A stretch of 64,000 nt of DNA, taken from Paenibacillus sp. Soil522. GTDB lineage: Bacteria > Bacillota > Bacilli > Paenibacillales > Paenibacillaceae. The notes under the pieces were generated by a model, which ran no database searches, was not told the origin of the DNA, and saw only the letters and a program-made list of their open reading frames with translations. Location: contig NZ_LMRV01000027.1 in the NCBI RefSeq assembly GCF_001428245.1, positions 47,487-111,486 of the forward strand, written 5' to 3'. Of the stretch, positions 27,463 to 37,169 are shown piece by piece. The translations under genes and the position numbers were made by a program. The number at the start of each line of letters is the position of its first letter. Position 1 is the stretch's first letter.

Positions 27463-28836
27463 CTAGTCGCTAATATTTGCTGAATAATTAGCATACTGAA
27501 CAAACTTCGTTACGGACGGCCGAATTTTGCCGGATGCGGACAGCGGGGCTTTATCGTTTTTCGACGGCTTGGAATTCACTTCGATCAGCCATACATGACC
27601 TTGCGTATCAATAGCCAAATCAATGCCAAGCTCGGCAAAATGCCCCGTCATTTGCGTCTCGATGCCTTTGGCTATTAGCAGCGCAGCCCGCCTCAGCTTC
27701 GCCAATCCGCCGGACGACGCGGCAGCGCCTGTTCGCGAGAGCGCAGCTTTGACGGTTGTTATCGTTCCGCCGCGGGCCTGATTGGAAACGAATTGCTGAT
27801 TGCCGGCAATTCTAGCGACAATAGAGGTGATGCTCCACTGCCCGGTGTCATCGCGCTGTACCACCGCCCGGAAATCGACCGGCCTGCTGCCTACTGATAG
27901 GAGATTAAGACCCCGCTGAATTTGATAGCGGTTTTTTTTCATTTTGCTGGAGATAGCGTTAAACAATTTCTCTATGCTTGTGAATGATTGTTTGCGGACG
28001 CCGTTGAAACTGTTGAAATGACAAGTGTACGTTGTATCGGCATTCCGGTTAATGCGGATAATGCCTTTGCCCAGGCTCCCGCTGTTCGGTTTTAGAAACA
28101 CGACGTTATGATTGCTGCACATCGTTTTCAACAGCGCAAAATGGCTGAGCAGATGGGATTCCGGAAGATACACATGCAGCTCGGGCTCTTGTTTAAGTGC
28201 CTGGAAAACTTCTGTTTTATTTAAATATTTCTCATTGAAAAATACGGTGTTATAACGGCTTTTGGCGTATATTATAAACTGCTGAACGCTCGCCAGTCTT
28301 TCCAGTTTACGGGAGGTTACGCGGTTATAGATCACATTGGGGATTGGAAAGCGATACCGCACCCATTTGTTCGTATATCTCCAGCCGTTAATCGTATCAG
28401 ACTGCCTTTGTATATCCGCATGCGTGAAAAAAAAGATGATAGAGTAATCCAGCTTGCTTGCACGGATAAGCTCGCGGCAAAATGACGTATTGACGCCGAA
28501 GGGGTTACTAGGCATTTTCCTATTAATGTGACTGAGCATCACGCCGATAAGCGGGCCGATTTGAAGCGTTTTAGTGCTGGGTTGATATTGAACGGACAGC
28601 TCGTCACCATGAGCGAGCCCCCATTTAGAAGCGAGCGCAGCGCTGATGAGCAGAACATCTCTTTGTGGCGAAGGCTCGACCAGTACCTCCTGACTAGCTG
28701 ATCCGAAGCATAGTTTCAAGGATTGCCCAATGGGGATCGTCCACATTTCGACAATCGATTCATTGAGCATGAGGACCGATCCGTCTGAAGAGGCGCTGCC
28801 ATTTTGTATTTGAAGCTTAACCTTTGTACGGTTCAT
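27463..28836 (-). CDS. YheC/YheD-like endospore-coat ATP-grasp protein, long form
   Basis: 457 residues from the minus-strand ATG at 28836, which has AAGGAG upstream. Residues 1-95 are an N-terminal beta-rich domain; the rest is an ATP-grasp fold (VVFLKPNSGSLGKGI, DFRAVVQRDD, ELGIDLAIDTQGHVWLIEVNSKP with the metal-binding Glu and Asn). YheC/YheD proteins are linked to the spore coat of Bacillus; their ligase substrate is unknown. A second, shorter homologue follows upstream on the same strand and a third is divergent. Confidence 0.88.
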   Translation of the reverse strand: MNRTKVKLQIQNGSASSDGSVLMLNESIVEMWTIPIGQSLKLCFGSASQEVLVEPSPQRDVLLISAALASKWGLAHGDELSVQYQPSTKTLQIGPLIGVMLSHINRKMPSNPFGVNTSFCRELIRASKLDYSIIFFFTHADIQRQSDTINGWRYTNKWVRYRFPIPNVIYNRVTSRKLERLASVQQFIIYAKSRYNTVFFNEKYLNKTEVFQALKQEPELHVYLPESHLLSHFALLKTMCSNHNVVFLKPNSGSLGKGIIRINRNADTTYTCHFNSFNGVRKQSFTSIEKLFNAISSKMKKNRYQIQRGLNLLSVGSRPVDFRAVVQRDDTGQWSITSIVARIAGNQQFVSNQARGGTITTVKAALSRTGAAASSGGLAKLRRAALLIAKGIETQMTGHFAELGIDLAIDTQGHVWLIEVNSKPSKNDKAPLSASGKIRPSVTKFVQYANYSANISD

Positions 28837-28898
28837 GCGAACTCCTTCCCAGCACCGACTTGTCATGAAGAAAGACTTCGAATGCTTGAAATCCTTAT

Positions 28899-29651
28899 TT
28901 AATCAGCAGTATTTCTGAGCAAGCGGACAGAATAGGAGATTTGCGCAAACAGGCGCGGGTTCGAGTGATATTTGAATAATTGAAATTGAGGTTTGGTGTT
29001 TGCTTCCAACAGCCAAATTTTATGATTGGTATCGATGGCAATATCTAAGCCCAGCTCCGTTATTTTAGGAAAATGCAGCTTCATAGCGTCCGCGATCAGA
29101 ATGGAAAATTCCTTGATACGCGTATCCCATTGCGCCCCGTTTTCTTTCGGAATTCTAAGCGCCTGATGCAGGCGAATCGGCCGTCCTCCGCTGCTGTGGT
29201 TCGTTATGAACTGGTTCTTCGCCGCCACCTTCCCCATAATTCCGAAAAACCGCCACAATCCGTTCGGTTTAAGATGCAATAGAGCGCGGAAATCGACCGG
29301 GCTTCCATTCACTCGAATCAGATCGATGCCCTGCTGCACGAGAAATTTCTCTGCACCGATCAGTTTTTTTAGTTTAAGAGCAGCTTTCTTCAGATCACGG
29401 TATATAAGTTTCTGTGAAGCCGTCTGGATGACATAAGTGTCGTCCTCATGCGTAACCTTCATAACGCCTTGTCCCTGCATTCCGATGTCCGGTTTGACAA
29501 AAAGGACAGGATATCGTTCGATCATTTGGATGAATGCTTGCGGAGAGAACAGCTCTGTTTCGGGCAAATATTCACGGAGTTCCGGTTCGCCCCAGAGTGA
29601 CTCGTGCTTCAACCATTTCCTTCCGGGATATTTAATCAATCTAGCTTTCAC
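28899..29651 (-). CDS. YheC/YheD-like ATP-grasp protein, short form
   Basis: 250 residues covering only the ATP-grasp domain (VLFVKPDIGMQGQGVM, DFRALLHLKP, ELGLDIAIDTNHKIWLLEANTKP). It lacks the N-terminal domain of its longer neighbour. Only 62 bases separate it from the start of the long-form gene, so the two are probably co-transcribed. Likely a forespore or mother-cell coat protein by family analogy. Confidence 0.87.
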   Translation of the reverse strand: MKARLIKYPGRKWLKHESLWGEPELREYLPETELFSPQAFIQMIERYPVLFVKPDIGMQGQGVMKVTHEDDTYVIQTASQKLIYRDLKKAALKLKKLIGAEKFLVQQGIDLIRVNGSPVDFRALLHLKPNGLWRFFGIMGKVAAKNQFITNHSSGGRPIRLHQALRIPKENGAQWDTRIKEFSILIADAMKLHFPKITELGLDIAIDTNHKIWLLEANTKPQFQLFKYHSNPRLFAQISYSVRLLRNTAD

Positions 29652-29870
29652 TGTGGAATCTCCTCCGTTGATTAACAGCAGTTCACGTCATGAAATAGGC
29701 CTCGATCGACGTTATTCATGTTATTCCGGCATTTCACAAAGAGTACCTATCCGCAAGATTATTCATGATTTGGGCGAATATCTAAAGCGGGACAATAGCC
29801 TTTGAGCATAGGATATTATACGGTTCATGCATTGGAGAGCCTAGCAGACGATAAAGATCGGAGATCGAGT

Positions 29871-30914
29871 ATGAATAATATTTTAGGCATCATGACACAC
29901 CGTATCGCGCGCCCGGAAAGCTTTCGCCGTCATGCCCAATCTGCGCTGGCAGAAAAATTCGACGGCGTCGTTGTTTTTACGCCAAGGGATGTGGACTTGG
30001 AACAGCGGCAAATTCGCGGCTGTCTGTTTCAGGACGGCAGCTGGACCAGGAAAACCGTCCCTTACCCCAAGATTAATATGGATATCGGTTTCTACCCGCC
30101 AGCGTTAACTGCAAGGGCCAGCCTTGTGAAAAAGAGCAAGCAGCTGCGCTTTACCGGTTACGGCCTCGGCAATAAATGCAAAATTCAGAGCCATTTGCAT
30201 GGTTCCTCGGTTCTTCAACCGCTCTTGCTGCCAACCGAACAAATAACGAATGCCCAGCAGTTCATCAAATTTTTGAAGAAGCATGGAAGTGTTATGCTGA
30301 AGCCGATCAATGGGTGGGGCGGAAGAGGAATTATAAGGGTATCGATTGAAAAAGAGCATTTCGTCATTCAAAGAGACGGGATGCGCAAGCAGATTTTGCC
30401 CAGCGCCCAGCTGGACTCCTATATTTGGAGTGTACTCAAGAAAGGCCGGCATTTGATGCAAAAATGGATAGACATCAGAAACAAAAATGGGAAAGTGTTC
30501 GACATTCGCGCACTTATGCAAAAGAAAGACGAAGGCAACTGGAAAATGACAGGAATGGCCGTCCGGGAAGGTATGAAGGACAAAATTACCTCGAATATTA
30601 AGAGCGGCGGCGACGCATATAAGGTGGCAGATTACCTGGAGAGAGAGTTTGGCAGCGAGAAAGGAGAAGCGCTCACAAAATCGATTGTCGAGGTGGCGGA
30701 ATACATTCCGGAATTTGTGGAAAAATCATACAACTCCCGCTTGTCTGAACTCGGGATCGATCTCGCTGTTGATACTAGTGGACGGCTTTGGCTCATAGAG
30801 ATCAATATTAAACCGGGGAAAATGATTATAAGACGACTGCACGGGAAAAAGGCGTGGGAACAATGTCTTCATATCCCTTATCAATATGCTCGAAATTTGT
30901 CGGTAAAAAAGTGA
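29871..30914 (+). CDS. YheC/YheD-like ATP-grasp protein
   Basis: 347 residues from ATG 29871; a GGAGA site precedes it, and the longer frame from 29802 has none. N-terminal ~100 residues (ILGIMTHRI, FTPRDVDLEQRQIRG) resemble the front part of YheC/YheD; then ATP-grasp motifs (MLKPINGWGGRGIIRV, DIRALMQKKDEG, ELGIDLAVDTSGRLWLIEINIKP). Divergent from the two other members, forming a three-gene ATP-grasp cluster. Followed by a strong terminator. Confidence 0.87.
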   Translation: MNNILGIMTHRIARPESFRRHAQSALAEKFDGVVVFTPRDVDLEQRQIRGCLFQDGSWTRKTVPYPKINMDIGFYPPALTARASLVKKSKQLRFTGYGLGNKCKIQSHLHGSSVLQPLLLPTEQITNAQQFIKFLKKHGSVMLKPINGWGGRGIIRVSIEKEHFVIQRDGMRKQILPSAQLDSYIWSVLKKGRHLMQKWIDIRNKNGKVFDIRALMQKKDEGNWKMTGMAVREGMKDKITSNIKSGGDAYKVADYLEREFGSEKGEALTKSIVEVAEYIPEFVEKSYNSRLSELGIDLAVDTSGRLWLIEINIKPGKMIIRRLHGKKAWEQCLHIPYQYARNLSVKK

Positions 30915-30922
30915 AAAACAAC

Positions 30923-30964
30923 GGCCCTTCACCCGAACTCGCATGCGGTGAAGGGCCATTTATT
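30923..30964 (+). terminator. Terminator after the divergent ATP-grasp gene
   Basis: GGCCCTTCACC pairs with GGTGAAGGGCC around a 13-base loop, followed by ATTTATTT. Confidence 0.82.
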
Positions 30965-31167
30965 TAAAATATAAGAAAGTATAAATTTGAACCTTATACG
31001 ATGCTTATATTTCACCGCGAAACGAGCTTTTGCCGCAAAGACGGCGTCAGCCGTTTACACTTGTGGGGAAAGATGGAAGCAAAGAGGGTTTGGATATATG
31101 TACCAGCGAATTTTACTAGCAAAACTTGCTATCATAGGAATATATCTCATAAGGAGTTGGTAGATCT

Positions 31168-32187
31168 ATGAAGAAAAAGATTATTGGCCTGACATTGGCT
31201 TTGTCATTAAGCACAACAGGAATAGCCTTCGCCGCAACAGATTATTCTAAGTCCGAAGCGGTGTCTAAGTATAACAAGTATATTGAAGCGGATAGCTATG
31301 TGAAAGACGAATTGTACAATGTGGCGGATTTCCGCAGTAAATATGCCTCTCTAAAAGGAACTTTGGCTTATCGGGTCATTGAGCGCGCTATATGGTATAT
31401 GGAAAACGGTTACTTTATTTACGGTCATGGCTATAAAGCTTACGGCAAATATGGCTATGAGGATTGTTCCGGATTCACAAGCCTCGTTTTCGGCGACTTT
31501 GGCTACAGTATTACGGAATCCTCCGGCAGCTATGATTCCGTAGGAACGAAGGTTGCAGGTGTCGGCAAGAAAAAGGTAGACGGGAAATGGCAGCTGACAG
31601 GCACCCAAAACTTACGAATCGGCGACATTTTGACGTGGCAGCAAAGTGATCATATTTCCCACGTCGCCATTTATATGGGAACCAACCGAGCTGGACAACC
31701 CGTCGTTATCGGCACAAGAGGAGAAGGCAATCCTACGGCGCTAGGAACGGTAGACAGCTGGTCGTACTGGTGGGGAGAGAAGTTCCATTCCGCGAGACGC
31801 GTTTTGCCTAATGCTGCCCTGAGCGGAATGGCAGGAAAAACAGAAAAACCGCCTGTAATCCCGCAATCATACATCCTTCCGCCGCAGAAGACCGTACCTG
31901 CATGGACAAATGGAATTGCGCAACAACCGGCGCCGGCGCCGCAACCGCCTGAAACCATAAATCCGGATGAGCAGCAAGCGCAGAAACGATATGTTGTTAC
32001 GAAGCAAGGCTGGGTATCCCTAAAAGCATCCGCCAGTCAAAGCTCAGATACCGTTGGAAGGCTGGAGCTGGGAGAGAAAGCTGAATTAATTAAGGAAGCT
32101 AACAGCTATTGGTACCAAGTAATAGTGGATGGTAAGACAGTATACATAACGACAAACAGCACGTATACCACAGTAATAACGGAATAA
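31168..32187 (+). CDS. Secreted NlpC/P60-type hydrolase with C-terminal SH3-like domain
   Basis: 339 residues from an ATG with AAGGAG upstream. Signal peptide of about 23 residues (cleavage near AFAA). The peptidase domain has DCSGF with catalytic Cys100 and SHVAIYMG with His165. A proline-rich linker (about 225-265) leads to a bacterial SH3-like wall-binding domain (residues 270-335). It should cleave the peptide part of peptidoglycan or gamma-linked peptides outside the cell, or during spore formation. It stands in a spore/envelope neighbourhood. Single gene. Confidence 0.88.
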   Translation: MKKKIIGLTLALSLSTTGIAFAATDYSKSEAVSKYNKYIEADSYVKDELYNVADFRSKYASLKGTLAYRVIERAIWYMENGYFIYGHGYKAYGKYGYEDCSGFTSLVFGDFGYSITESSGSYDSVGTKVAGVGKKKVDGKWQLTGTQNLRIGDILTWQQSDHISHVAIYMGTNRAGQPVVIGTRGEGNPTALGTVDSWSYWWGEKFHSARRVLPNAALSGMAGKTEKPPVIPQSYILPPQKTVPAWTNGIAQQPAPAPQPPETINPDEQQAQKRYVVTKQGWVSLKASASQSSDTVGRLELGEKAELIKEANSYWYQVIVDGKTVYITTNSTYTTVITE

Positions 32188-32204
32188 CGGGATAGTAATC
32201 AAAC

Positions 32205-32290
32205 GAAACGGGTATGACGCCAAGTAAATGGATGCGGCCGGGAATTTCTCGCCGTACGCATCATTACGGGCGCTCATGCCTTTTTTTTAT
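32205..32290 (+). terminator. Branched terminator after the NlpC/P60 gene
   Basis: Nested inverted repeats (GATGCG...CGCATC inside, and a weaker outer pair) end in a run of eight T residues. Confidence 0.55.
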
Positions 32291-32413
32291 TGCGGGATAG
32301 AATGCGGAATATGGGCGAATATCCAATGCCGGACTCGTGTCCTGATCATATGATAAGATGTGGCTCCGCGCTTTTCGAGAGTTCAAAAAAGATTTAGAGA
32401 ACGGAGATGAATC

Positions 32414-33529
32414 ATGAGTACGGATATTACGATCGCCGCGGTCGGAGACTTTTTGATAAAGACAAGGATTATTAACTCAGCCAGAGTTTCCGGTGAAAAA
32501 GGCTATTCTTTCGATAAAATATTTGAACCCGTTGCCTCTTATTTGCGTGACGCGGATTTTACGATTGGCAATCTGGAAACGAACTTTGGCGGAACCGGCT
32601 CTGAGGGCAAGCCAAGCGAGAAAACGATTGATGCCGTATACTCCGTAGTGAAAAGGCATCCTAAAACCGGATGGCCCATGTTTAATTGTCCGGATCAGTT
32701 CGCTGGCACACTCAAAAATCTCGGTTTTGACGTGCTAACCACAGCAAATAATCATTGTATGGATTGTGGAATTAACGGTCTCAAACGAACATTAAAGGTG
32801 CTTGATTCCCAGGGTCTTGCTCATACAGGAACGTTTCGATCACATAGCGAGTCGCAACAATATTTAATTAAGGAAGTCAAAGGAATAAAAATCGGTATTT
32901 TAGCCTATACGAAAACAACGAATAAAATTCCCGTGCCTTCCGAACAATCCTGGGCTGTCAATCTGATCCATGCAGGCAAAATCACTGCAGACATCAAGAA
33001 AATAAAAGCCCAAGGCGCCGAGCTCGTTATCGTATGTATGCACTTCGGAAGAGAATACGGTATGTTTCCGAATGTTCAGCAAAAGGAGTTTGTTCCGTTA
33101 TTATTTAAAAACGGGGCGGATATTATTCTAGGCGCGCATTCGCATGTCATCCAGCCGGCTTTATTTTACAAGGTAAAGGACAATACGGGAGTGAGCAAAC
33201 AAAGGTTTGCGATTTACTCCTTAGGCAATTTCATTTCTACCCGGCTTTATTGGAACGACCATACACTAACGGGGCTCATAACCAGGCTTAATATACGGAA
33301 AAATGATGACGGAACGATACAGATTATGCAAGCGGAATTTATTCCTACCTGGACCCGTATCACAAGATCTGGCGAAAGGAGCGTATTTCGGATACTGCCG
33401 TTGAAGGACGCGATTAAGAAACAAACGGACATAGGCGGCAAAGAATGGGATAGGATGAAGACGATGTATGAGCATGTCAAGCGGCATATTAAACGAAATA
33501 CGGATGCTCCCGAATTAAAAGTGCTTTAA
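32414..33529 (+). CDS. CapA-family protein (poly-gamma-glutamate synthesis type)
   Basis: 371 residues of the CapA/PgsA metallophosphoesterase-like fold: AAVGDFLI, NLETNFGG, TTANNHCMDCG, CMHFGREY and GAHSHVIQP carry the metal-site residues. Typical CapA has a signal/membrane anchor, but this one begins almost directly with the first strand and no hydrophobic start is seen, so it may be cytosolic. No capB, capC or capE neighbours exist here, so polyglutamate synthesis itself is not supported; a related phosphodiesterase or spore-related role is possible. AACGGAGATGAATC precedes the ATG. Confidence 0.82.
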   Translation: MSTDITIAAVGDFLIKTRIINSARVSGEKGYSFDKIFEPVASYLRDADFTIGNLETNFGGTGSEGKPSEKTIDAVYSVVKRHPKTGWPMFNCPDQFAGTLKNLGFDVLTTANNHCMDCGINGLKRTLKVLDSQGLAHTGTFRSHSESQQYLIKEVKGIKIGILAYTKTTNKIPVPSEQSWAVNLIHAGKITADIKKIKAQGAELVIVCMHFGREYGMFPNVQQKEFVPLLFKNGADIILGAHSHVIQPALFYKVKDNTGVSKQRFAIYSLGNFISTRLYWNDHTLTGLITRLNIRKNDDGTIQIMQAEFIPTWTRITRSGERSVFRILPLKDAIKKQTDIGGKEWDRMKTMYEHVKRHIKRNTDAPELKVL

Positions 33530-33553
33530 CGGAAATCGTTAAAAATATAGACA

Positions 33554-33596
33554 AAGATCACCCTCATCCTGCCTTGCAGGATAGTAGGGTGATCTA
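33554..33596. terminator. Bidirectional hairpin between convergent genes
   Basis: AGATCACCCT (33554-33563) pairs with AGGGTGATCT (33585-33594), extended by an inner CCTG/CAGG stem. T tracts are weak. Confidence 0.55.
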
Positions 33597-33659
33597 TTAA
33601 CGGAAAATTCCTGACGAATAGGAATCGATATGACTGTGCTTCCTCACGAGGCTGCGTGA

Positions 33660-34178
33660 TTACCTAATAACCCGTCTTGCTACGACAAATCTGTTTTTGT
33701 ACCAGCTGTTTGTATAAATGTTTGAAATGATAACATCTCTACTGGAGCTAATGTTGTGAATCATTTTTCCATTGCCAATGTATATTCCAACATGACCGAC
33801 ATTACTCTTGTTGCTGCTGTTGAGCCAAAAGAAAACCAAGTCGCCTTTTCTAAAGTTGCCCCATGCGACTCTCGTACCTACTCTAGCTTGATCGTCGTCA
33901 TCTTTGTTGACAAGCCTTACACCGACATTAGCAAGTCTGTACGCCAGGTATGTGAAACCGGAACAGTCTGTTCTATAGGGGGCATAACTTTCTTGTCTGT
34001 ATCGCCAGTTTACATATTCGACCTTATTTGTAAGACTTATTGCAGTCCGGACAACCTTATCTCTTTTCTCTGCTACTGATAAGTAGGCTTCGGCTTTCTG
34101 TACTTGTAATAATGATGTTGCAGGCAAGCTGATGGCTAACATCAAGATTGCGATTTTTCTTTTAAATCCTTTATTCAT
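33660..34178 (-). CDS. Secreted NlpC/P60 endopeptidase, single domain
   Basis: 172 residues from the minus-strand ATG at 34178, where a GAGGAG site lies upstream and a signal peptide of about 31 residues begins (cleavage after KAEA); the longer frame from 34322 is less likely. Catalytic Cys72 (TDCSGF) and His129 (VGHVGIYIG) are present. It lacks the SH3 domain of its neighbour at 31168. Probably a small peptidoglycan endopeptidase, possibly used in sporulation or germination. Confidence 0.87.
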   Translation of the reverse strand: MNKGFKRKIAILMLAISLPATSLLQVQKAEAYLSVAEKRDKVVRTAISLTNKVEYVNWRYRQESYAPYRTDCSGFTYLAYRLANVGVRLVNKDDDDQARVGTRVAWGNFRKGDLVFFWLNSSNKSNVGHVGIYIGNGKMIHNISSSRDVIISNIYTNSWYKNRFVVARRVIR

Positions 34179-34362
34179 GTGATGTTCTCTCCTCTGTGTT
34201 AGTCTCACATGTATTATAAGTTTACTTGATAGAGGGAATAAACCTGCAAAAATTGGTACGAAACTGTAAAAAGTACATAAAAAGGTTAAAAAAAACGAGT
34301 TGAATTGCGGTTTTTTATTCATTTTTAATGGCGTCAGCCGTGCCGAATGAATATTTTTTCAC

Positions 34363-34391
34363 TTGTTGTATACTCTTCCGTATGTTAGAAT
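34363..34391 (+). promoter_or_regulatory. Possible sigma-A-like promoter of the germination operon
   Basis: TTGTTG (34363-34368) and TAGAAT (34386-34391) are spaced by 17 bases. Germination-receptor operons are usually read by sigma-G in the forespore, so this match may be incidental. Confidence 0.35.
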
Positions 34392-34474
34392 GCCTGATTT
34401 TTTGTATACGCTCATAAGTTAGGGGAATAATGGTTAAAAATGAGTTGAGGCTATTGAAATCAGGTGATACCTAC

Positions 34475-35965
34475 ATGACGAACCCTCCGAAAACACCCAT
34501 TTCCGAGCGGCTGACGGAAAATTTGCGGTACTTGGAAGCGATATTTTCGATAAGCACGGATATTATGTATAGGCATTGGAATTATGGACCTGAGCTGAAG
34601 TACACCGCTTGTTCCATTTATTACGGATCGCTTGTCCAAGAAGACACCGAAAATTATATGAAGATATCTCTTCAAGACCTCGTTACGCATGAGATTGGTC
34701 CCGGTATGGACCTTACGCCTTTGGATATCCGTACATTTTTCGAGCATGATGTCGTTTCGGGAAAAAAAGCTATCATCCTTAACGATTTGCATAACGTGGT
34801 GGAAGAAATATCGGAAGGCCGCCTCATCATTTTATTTGATCAATGGGATAAGGCATTAAGCTTTAAGTCACAGTCTGTTGAGAGCAGACAGGTGACTGAT
34901 CCGGTTAACGAATCGGTTGTTCAGGGACCGCGGGAGAGCACGGTCGAGAATTTGCAGAAAAATATCGGCCTGCTTCGGCTGCGCCTAAAAACGCCTAAAT
35001 TCAAAATAGAATCGATTACCGCGGGCGGAGATACAAAAACCACTGTCGCATACGGTTATATTGAAGATAAAGTTGATGGTGAATTGTTGGCCGAGTTTAA
35101 AAAAAGAATAGAGCAAATTAAAGATCTTGAGATTATGGAGACCTCGTATATCGAGCAGCTCATTGAGGACTCTACCTATTCTCCTTTTCCGCAGCATCGC
35201 TATACGGAAAGGACAGATATGGCGGTGGCTGCGATGATGGATGGAAAGATTGCGGTCATGGTACAAGGCACGGGCGGTATTTTATTATGTCCGGGTCTTT
35301 TTACAGAATTTTTTCAATCCAGCGAGGATTATTATCAACGCACGTTGCTTTCAAACTTGGTTCGTTGGCTTCGCATAGTTGCCTTTATCATCGCTCTGAC
35401 CTTACCAAGCATCTACATTGCTCTCTCGACTTTCCATCCCGAGTTGATCCCTACCGTTTTGCTGCTTGCGGTTCTAAATGCGCGGGAAGGCATCCCTTTT
35501 CCAGCTTTTTTTGAAGCGCTGCTCATGGAATTTTTCTTTGAGCTGATGCGGGAGGCAGGGGTCCGATTACCAAGGCCGGTCGGTTCTGCCGTGAGCATTG
35601 TAGGGGCGTTAGTCATTGGAGATGCCGCCATAAGCGCGGGTATTGCTTCTCCGATTGTGGTCATCGTCGTCGCGCTGACGGGCATCGCCTCATTTTCCAT
35701 TCCGCAATATAACATCGCCATCTCCTTGCGGATATTGCGATTTCCGCTAATGCTTAGTGCGGCCATGCTCGGGGGCTTCGGCATGATGATTTGTTTTTTA
35801 TTTATTCTGCTTCATCTCTGTACGCTGCGCACGCTTGGACAACCTTATTTGTCACCGCTGGCACCGTTTAGACTGGCCGAGATGCGGGATGTCATCGTAA
35901 GAATTCCATTGAAAAAACTGCTTCGTACCCCCCGGAACCTGCATAAGCAAAAACCGGTCAAATAA
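34475..35965 (+). CDS. Spore germination receptor subunit, GerA family (A subunit)
   Basis: 496 residues from ATG 34475 (AGGTGA 7 bases upstream); ATG 34430 would add 15 residues. The N-terminal half is the cytosolic-facing GerA domain (DLVTHEIGPGMDL), followed by TSYIEQLIEDSTYSPFPQ, and the last third has membrane segments (VLLLAVLNAREGIPFPAFFEALLME is the family hallmark). With the GerC- and GerB-type proteins it forms the inner-membrane germinant receptor of the dormant spore. First gene of a four-gene operon. Confidence 0.92.
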   Translation: MTNPPKTPISERLTENLRYLEAIFSISTDIMYRHWNYGPELKYTACSIYYGSLVQEDTENYMKISLQDLVTHEIGPGMDLTPLDIRTFFEHDVVSGKKAIILNDLHNVVEEISEGRLIILFDQWDKALSFKSQSVESRQVTDPVNESVVQGPRESTVENLQKNIGLLRLRLKTPKFKIESITAGGDTKTTVAYGYIEDKVDGELLAEFKKRIEQIKDLEIMETSYIEQLIEDSTYSPFPQHRYTERTDMAVAAMMDGKIAVMVQGTGGILLCPGLFTEFFQSSEDYYQRTLLSNLVRWLRIVAFIIALTLPSIYIALSTFHPELIPTVLLLAVLNAREGIPFPAFFEALLMEFFFELMREAGVRLPRPVGSAVSIVGALVIGDAAISAGIASPIVVIVVALTGIASFSIPQYNIAISLRILRFPLMLSAAMLGGFGMMICFLFILLHLCTLRTLGQPYLSPLAPFRLAEMRDVIVRIPLKKLLRTPRNLHKQKPVK

Positions 35966-35999
35966 CTCTTACTTAAGCATCATGCGGAAAGAATGAGGG

Positions 36000-37157
36000 A
36001 TGATGAAAAAATTGGCGATTGTACTCTTCCTGACGGCTATATTTATCATGCTGCCCGGCTGCTGGAGCAAAAAAGAGCTGACGGAATTAGGCTTTGTAAT
36101 GGGTATCACGCTTGATCAAGGGAAAGACGGGAAAATCGACATGCTGACACAAGTATACCGTCCTACTTCCATACAGAGTACAGCGACTGCATTAACCAGA
36201 GTCTCCAGCATTAATGTTAAGACAAGCGATGATTCTGTCATGGAGGCGGTACGCGATATTCCCATACATTTGGGCAGAAAAGCGCAATTCAGCCATATGC
36301 GGATTATTGTTGTTGGAGAAAAGCTGGCCAGGTCGGGTAACATTGGCAAGCTCCTCGACCTTTTTTACAGGGATCATGAGCCTCGAAGCAGCGTTTCCCT
36401 CGTGATTGCTAAAGGCAAGGCGAGCAAGATGTTGGAAAAGAAGCCGTTAATTGAACAGACCACGGCACAGCAGCTATTGCGGGCGGAGGAAACGGCTTAT
36501 AGAAGTTCGGCCAAAACGTTTGATACCTCACTGCTGTATTTGGTGATGCAGATGAAGAGCGCTCATCCGGATACGGTCGTGTCTTATGTGTATGAAGATA
36601 AATTATCAGATAAAATGTATAACTCAGCGGGCCTTGCGCTGCTTCAGAATGGAAAAATGAAAACTGTTTTACCATCCAATAAGGTGGAAGGACTGCTCAT
36701 GCTGCGAAATGAGTATAAATCCGGCGTAATTGAAATTCCATGCGCGGCTAAGAAAAGAGAAGTGGAGAATACGGAGATTCTTACTATACATACGCGAACA
36801 AAGCCGGTTATCAAGGGGGATAAGGTATCTGTAAGCGTTAAGCTGCAAGGGGATGTATCGATTGGCGAATTGAAATGTTCGAAATTGGACACCGAGAAGG
36901 ATGAGGCCGAATTCATTCACCGAATCGAAGAAAAAATGAAGGAGCAAATGAAAAGCACGATCCGTTTCCTGCAGGCGAATAAAATAGAGGTTATCGGAAT
37001 CGGTAATGCTATCTACAAAGCGGATCCCAAGAAATGGGGGAAGATCAAGCAAACTTGGGATGCGCAATTTGCGGAAGTCCCCTTTGACATTAAGGTCAAA
37101 TTGAGGCTCATCACAAACGGAACCATAACCGGCAAACCCGCAGTAGAAGCTAACTAG
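36000..37157 (+). CDS. Spore germination receptor subunit, GerC lipoprotein family
   Basis: 385 residues. A signal peptide ends in MLPGC (Cys21), giving a lipoprotein, followed by the Ger(x)C pattern GCWSKKELTELGFVMGITLD and a three-domain C part. It lies 34 bases after the GerA-type gene and is followed closely by a small membrane-protein gene and the GerB-type permease. Acts at the outer face of the spore inner membrane as part of the germinant receptor. Confidence 0.92.
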   Translation: MMKKLAIVLFLTAIFIMLPGCWSKKELTELGFVMGITLDQGKDGKIDMLTQVYRPTSIQSTATALTRVSSINVKTSDDSVMEAVRDIPIHLGRKAQFSHMRIIVVGEKLARSGNIGKLLDLFYRDHEPRSSVSLVIAKGKASKMLEKKPLIEQTTAQQLLRAEETAYRSSAKTFDTSLLYLVMQMKSAHPDTVVSYVYEDKLSDKMYNSAGLALLQNGKMKTVLPSNKVEGLLMLRNEYKSGVIEIPCAAKKREVENTEILTIHTRTKPVIKGDKVSVSVKLQGDVSIGELKCSKLDTEKDEAEFIHRIEEKMKEQMKSTIRFLQANKIEVIGIGNAIYKADPKKWGKIKQTWDAQFAEVPFDIKVKLRLITNGTITGKPAVEAN

Positions 37158-37169
37158 AGGGGGTTGAAT

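Noticed and set aside
31043..34341. GGCGTCAGCCGT occurs at 31043-31054 and 34330-34341, each upstream of a spore or wall gene; considered as a riboswitch or shared operator.
   Set aside because: It does not match the c-di-AMP or c-di-GMP riboswitch cores, orientation to genes differs, and a 12-base match can be chance.
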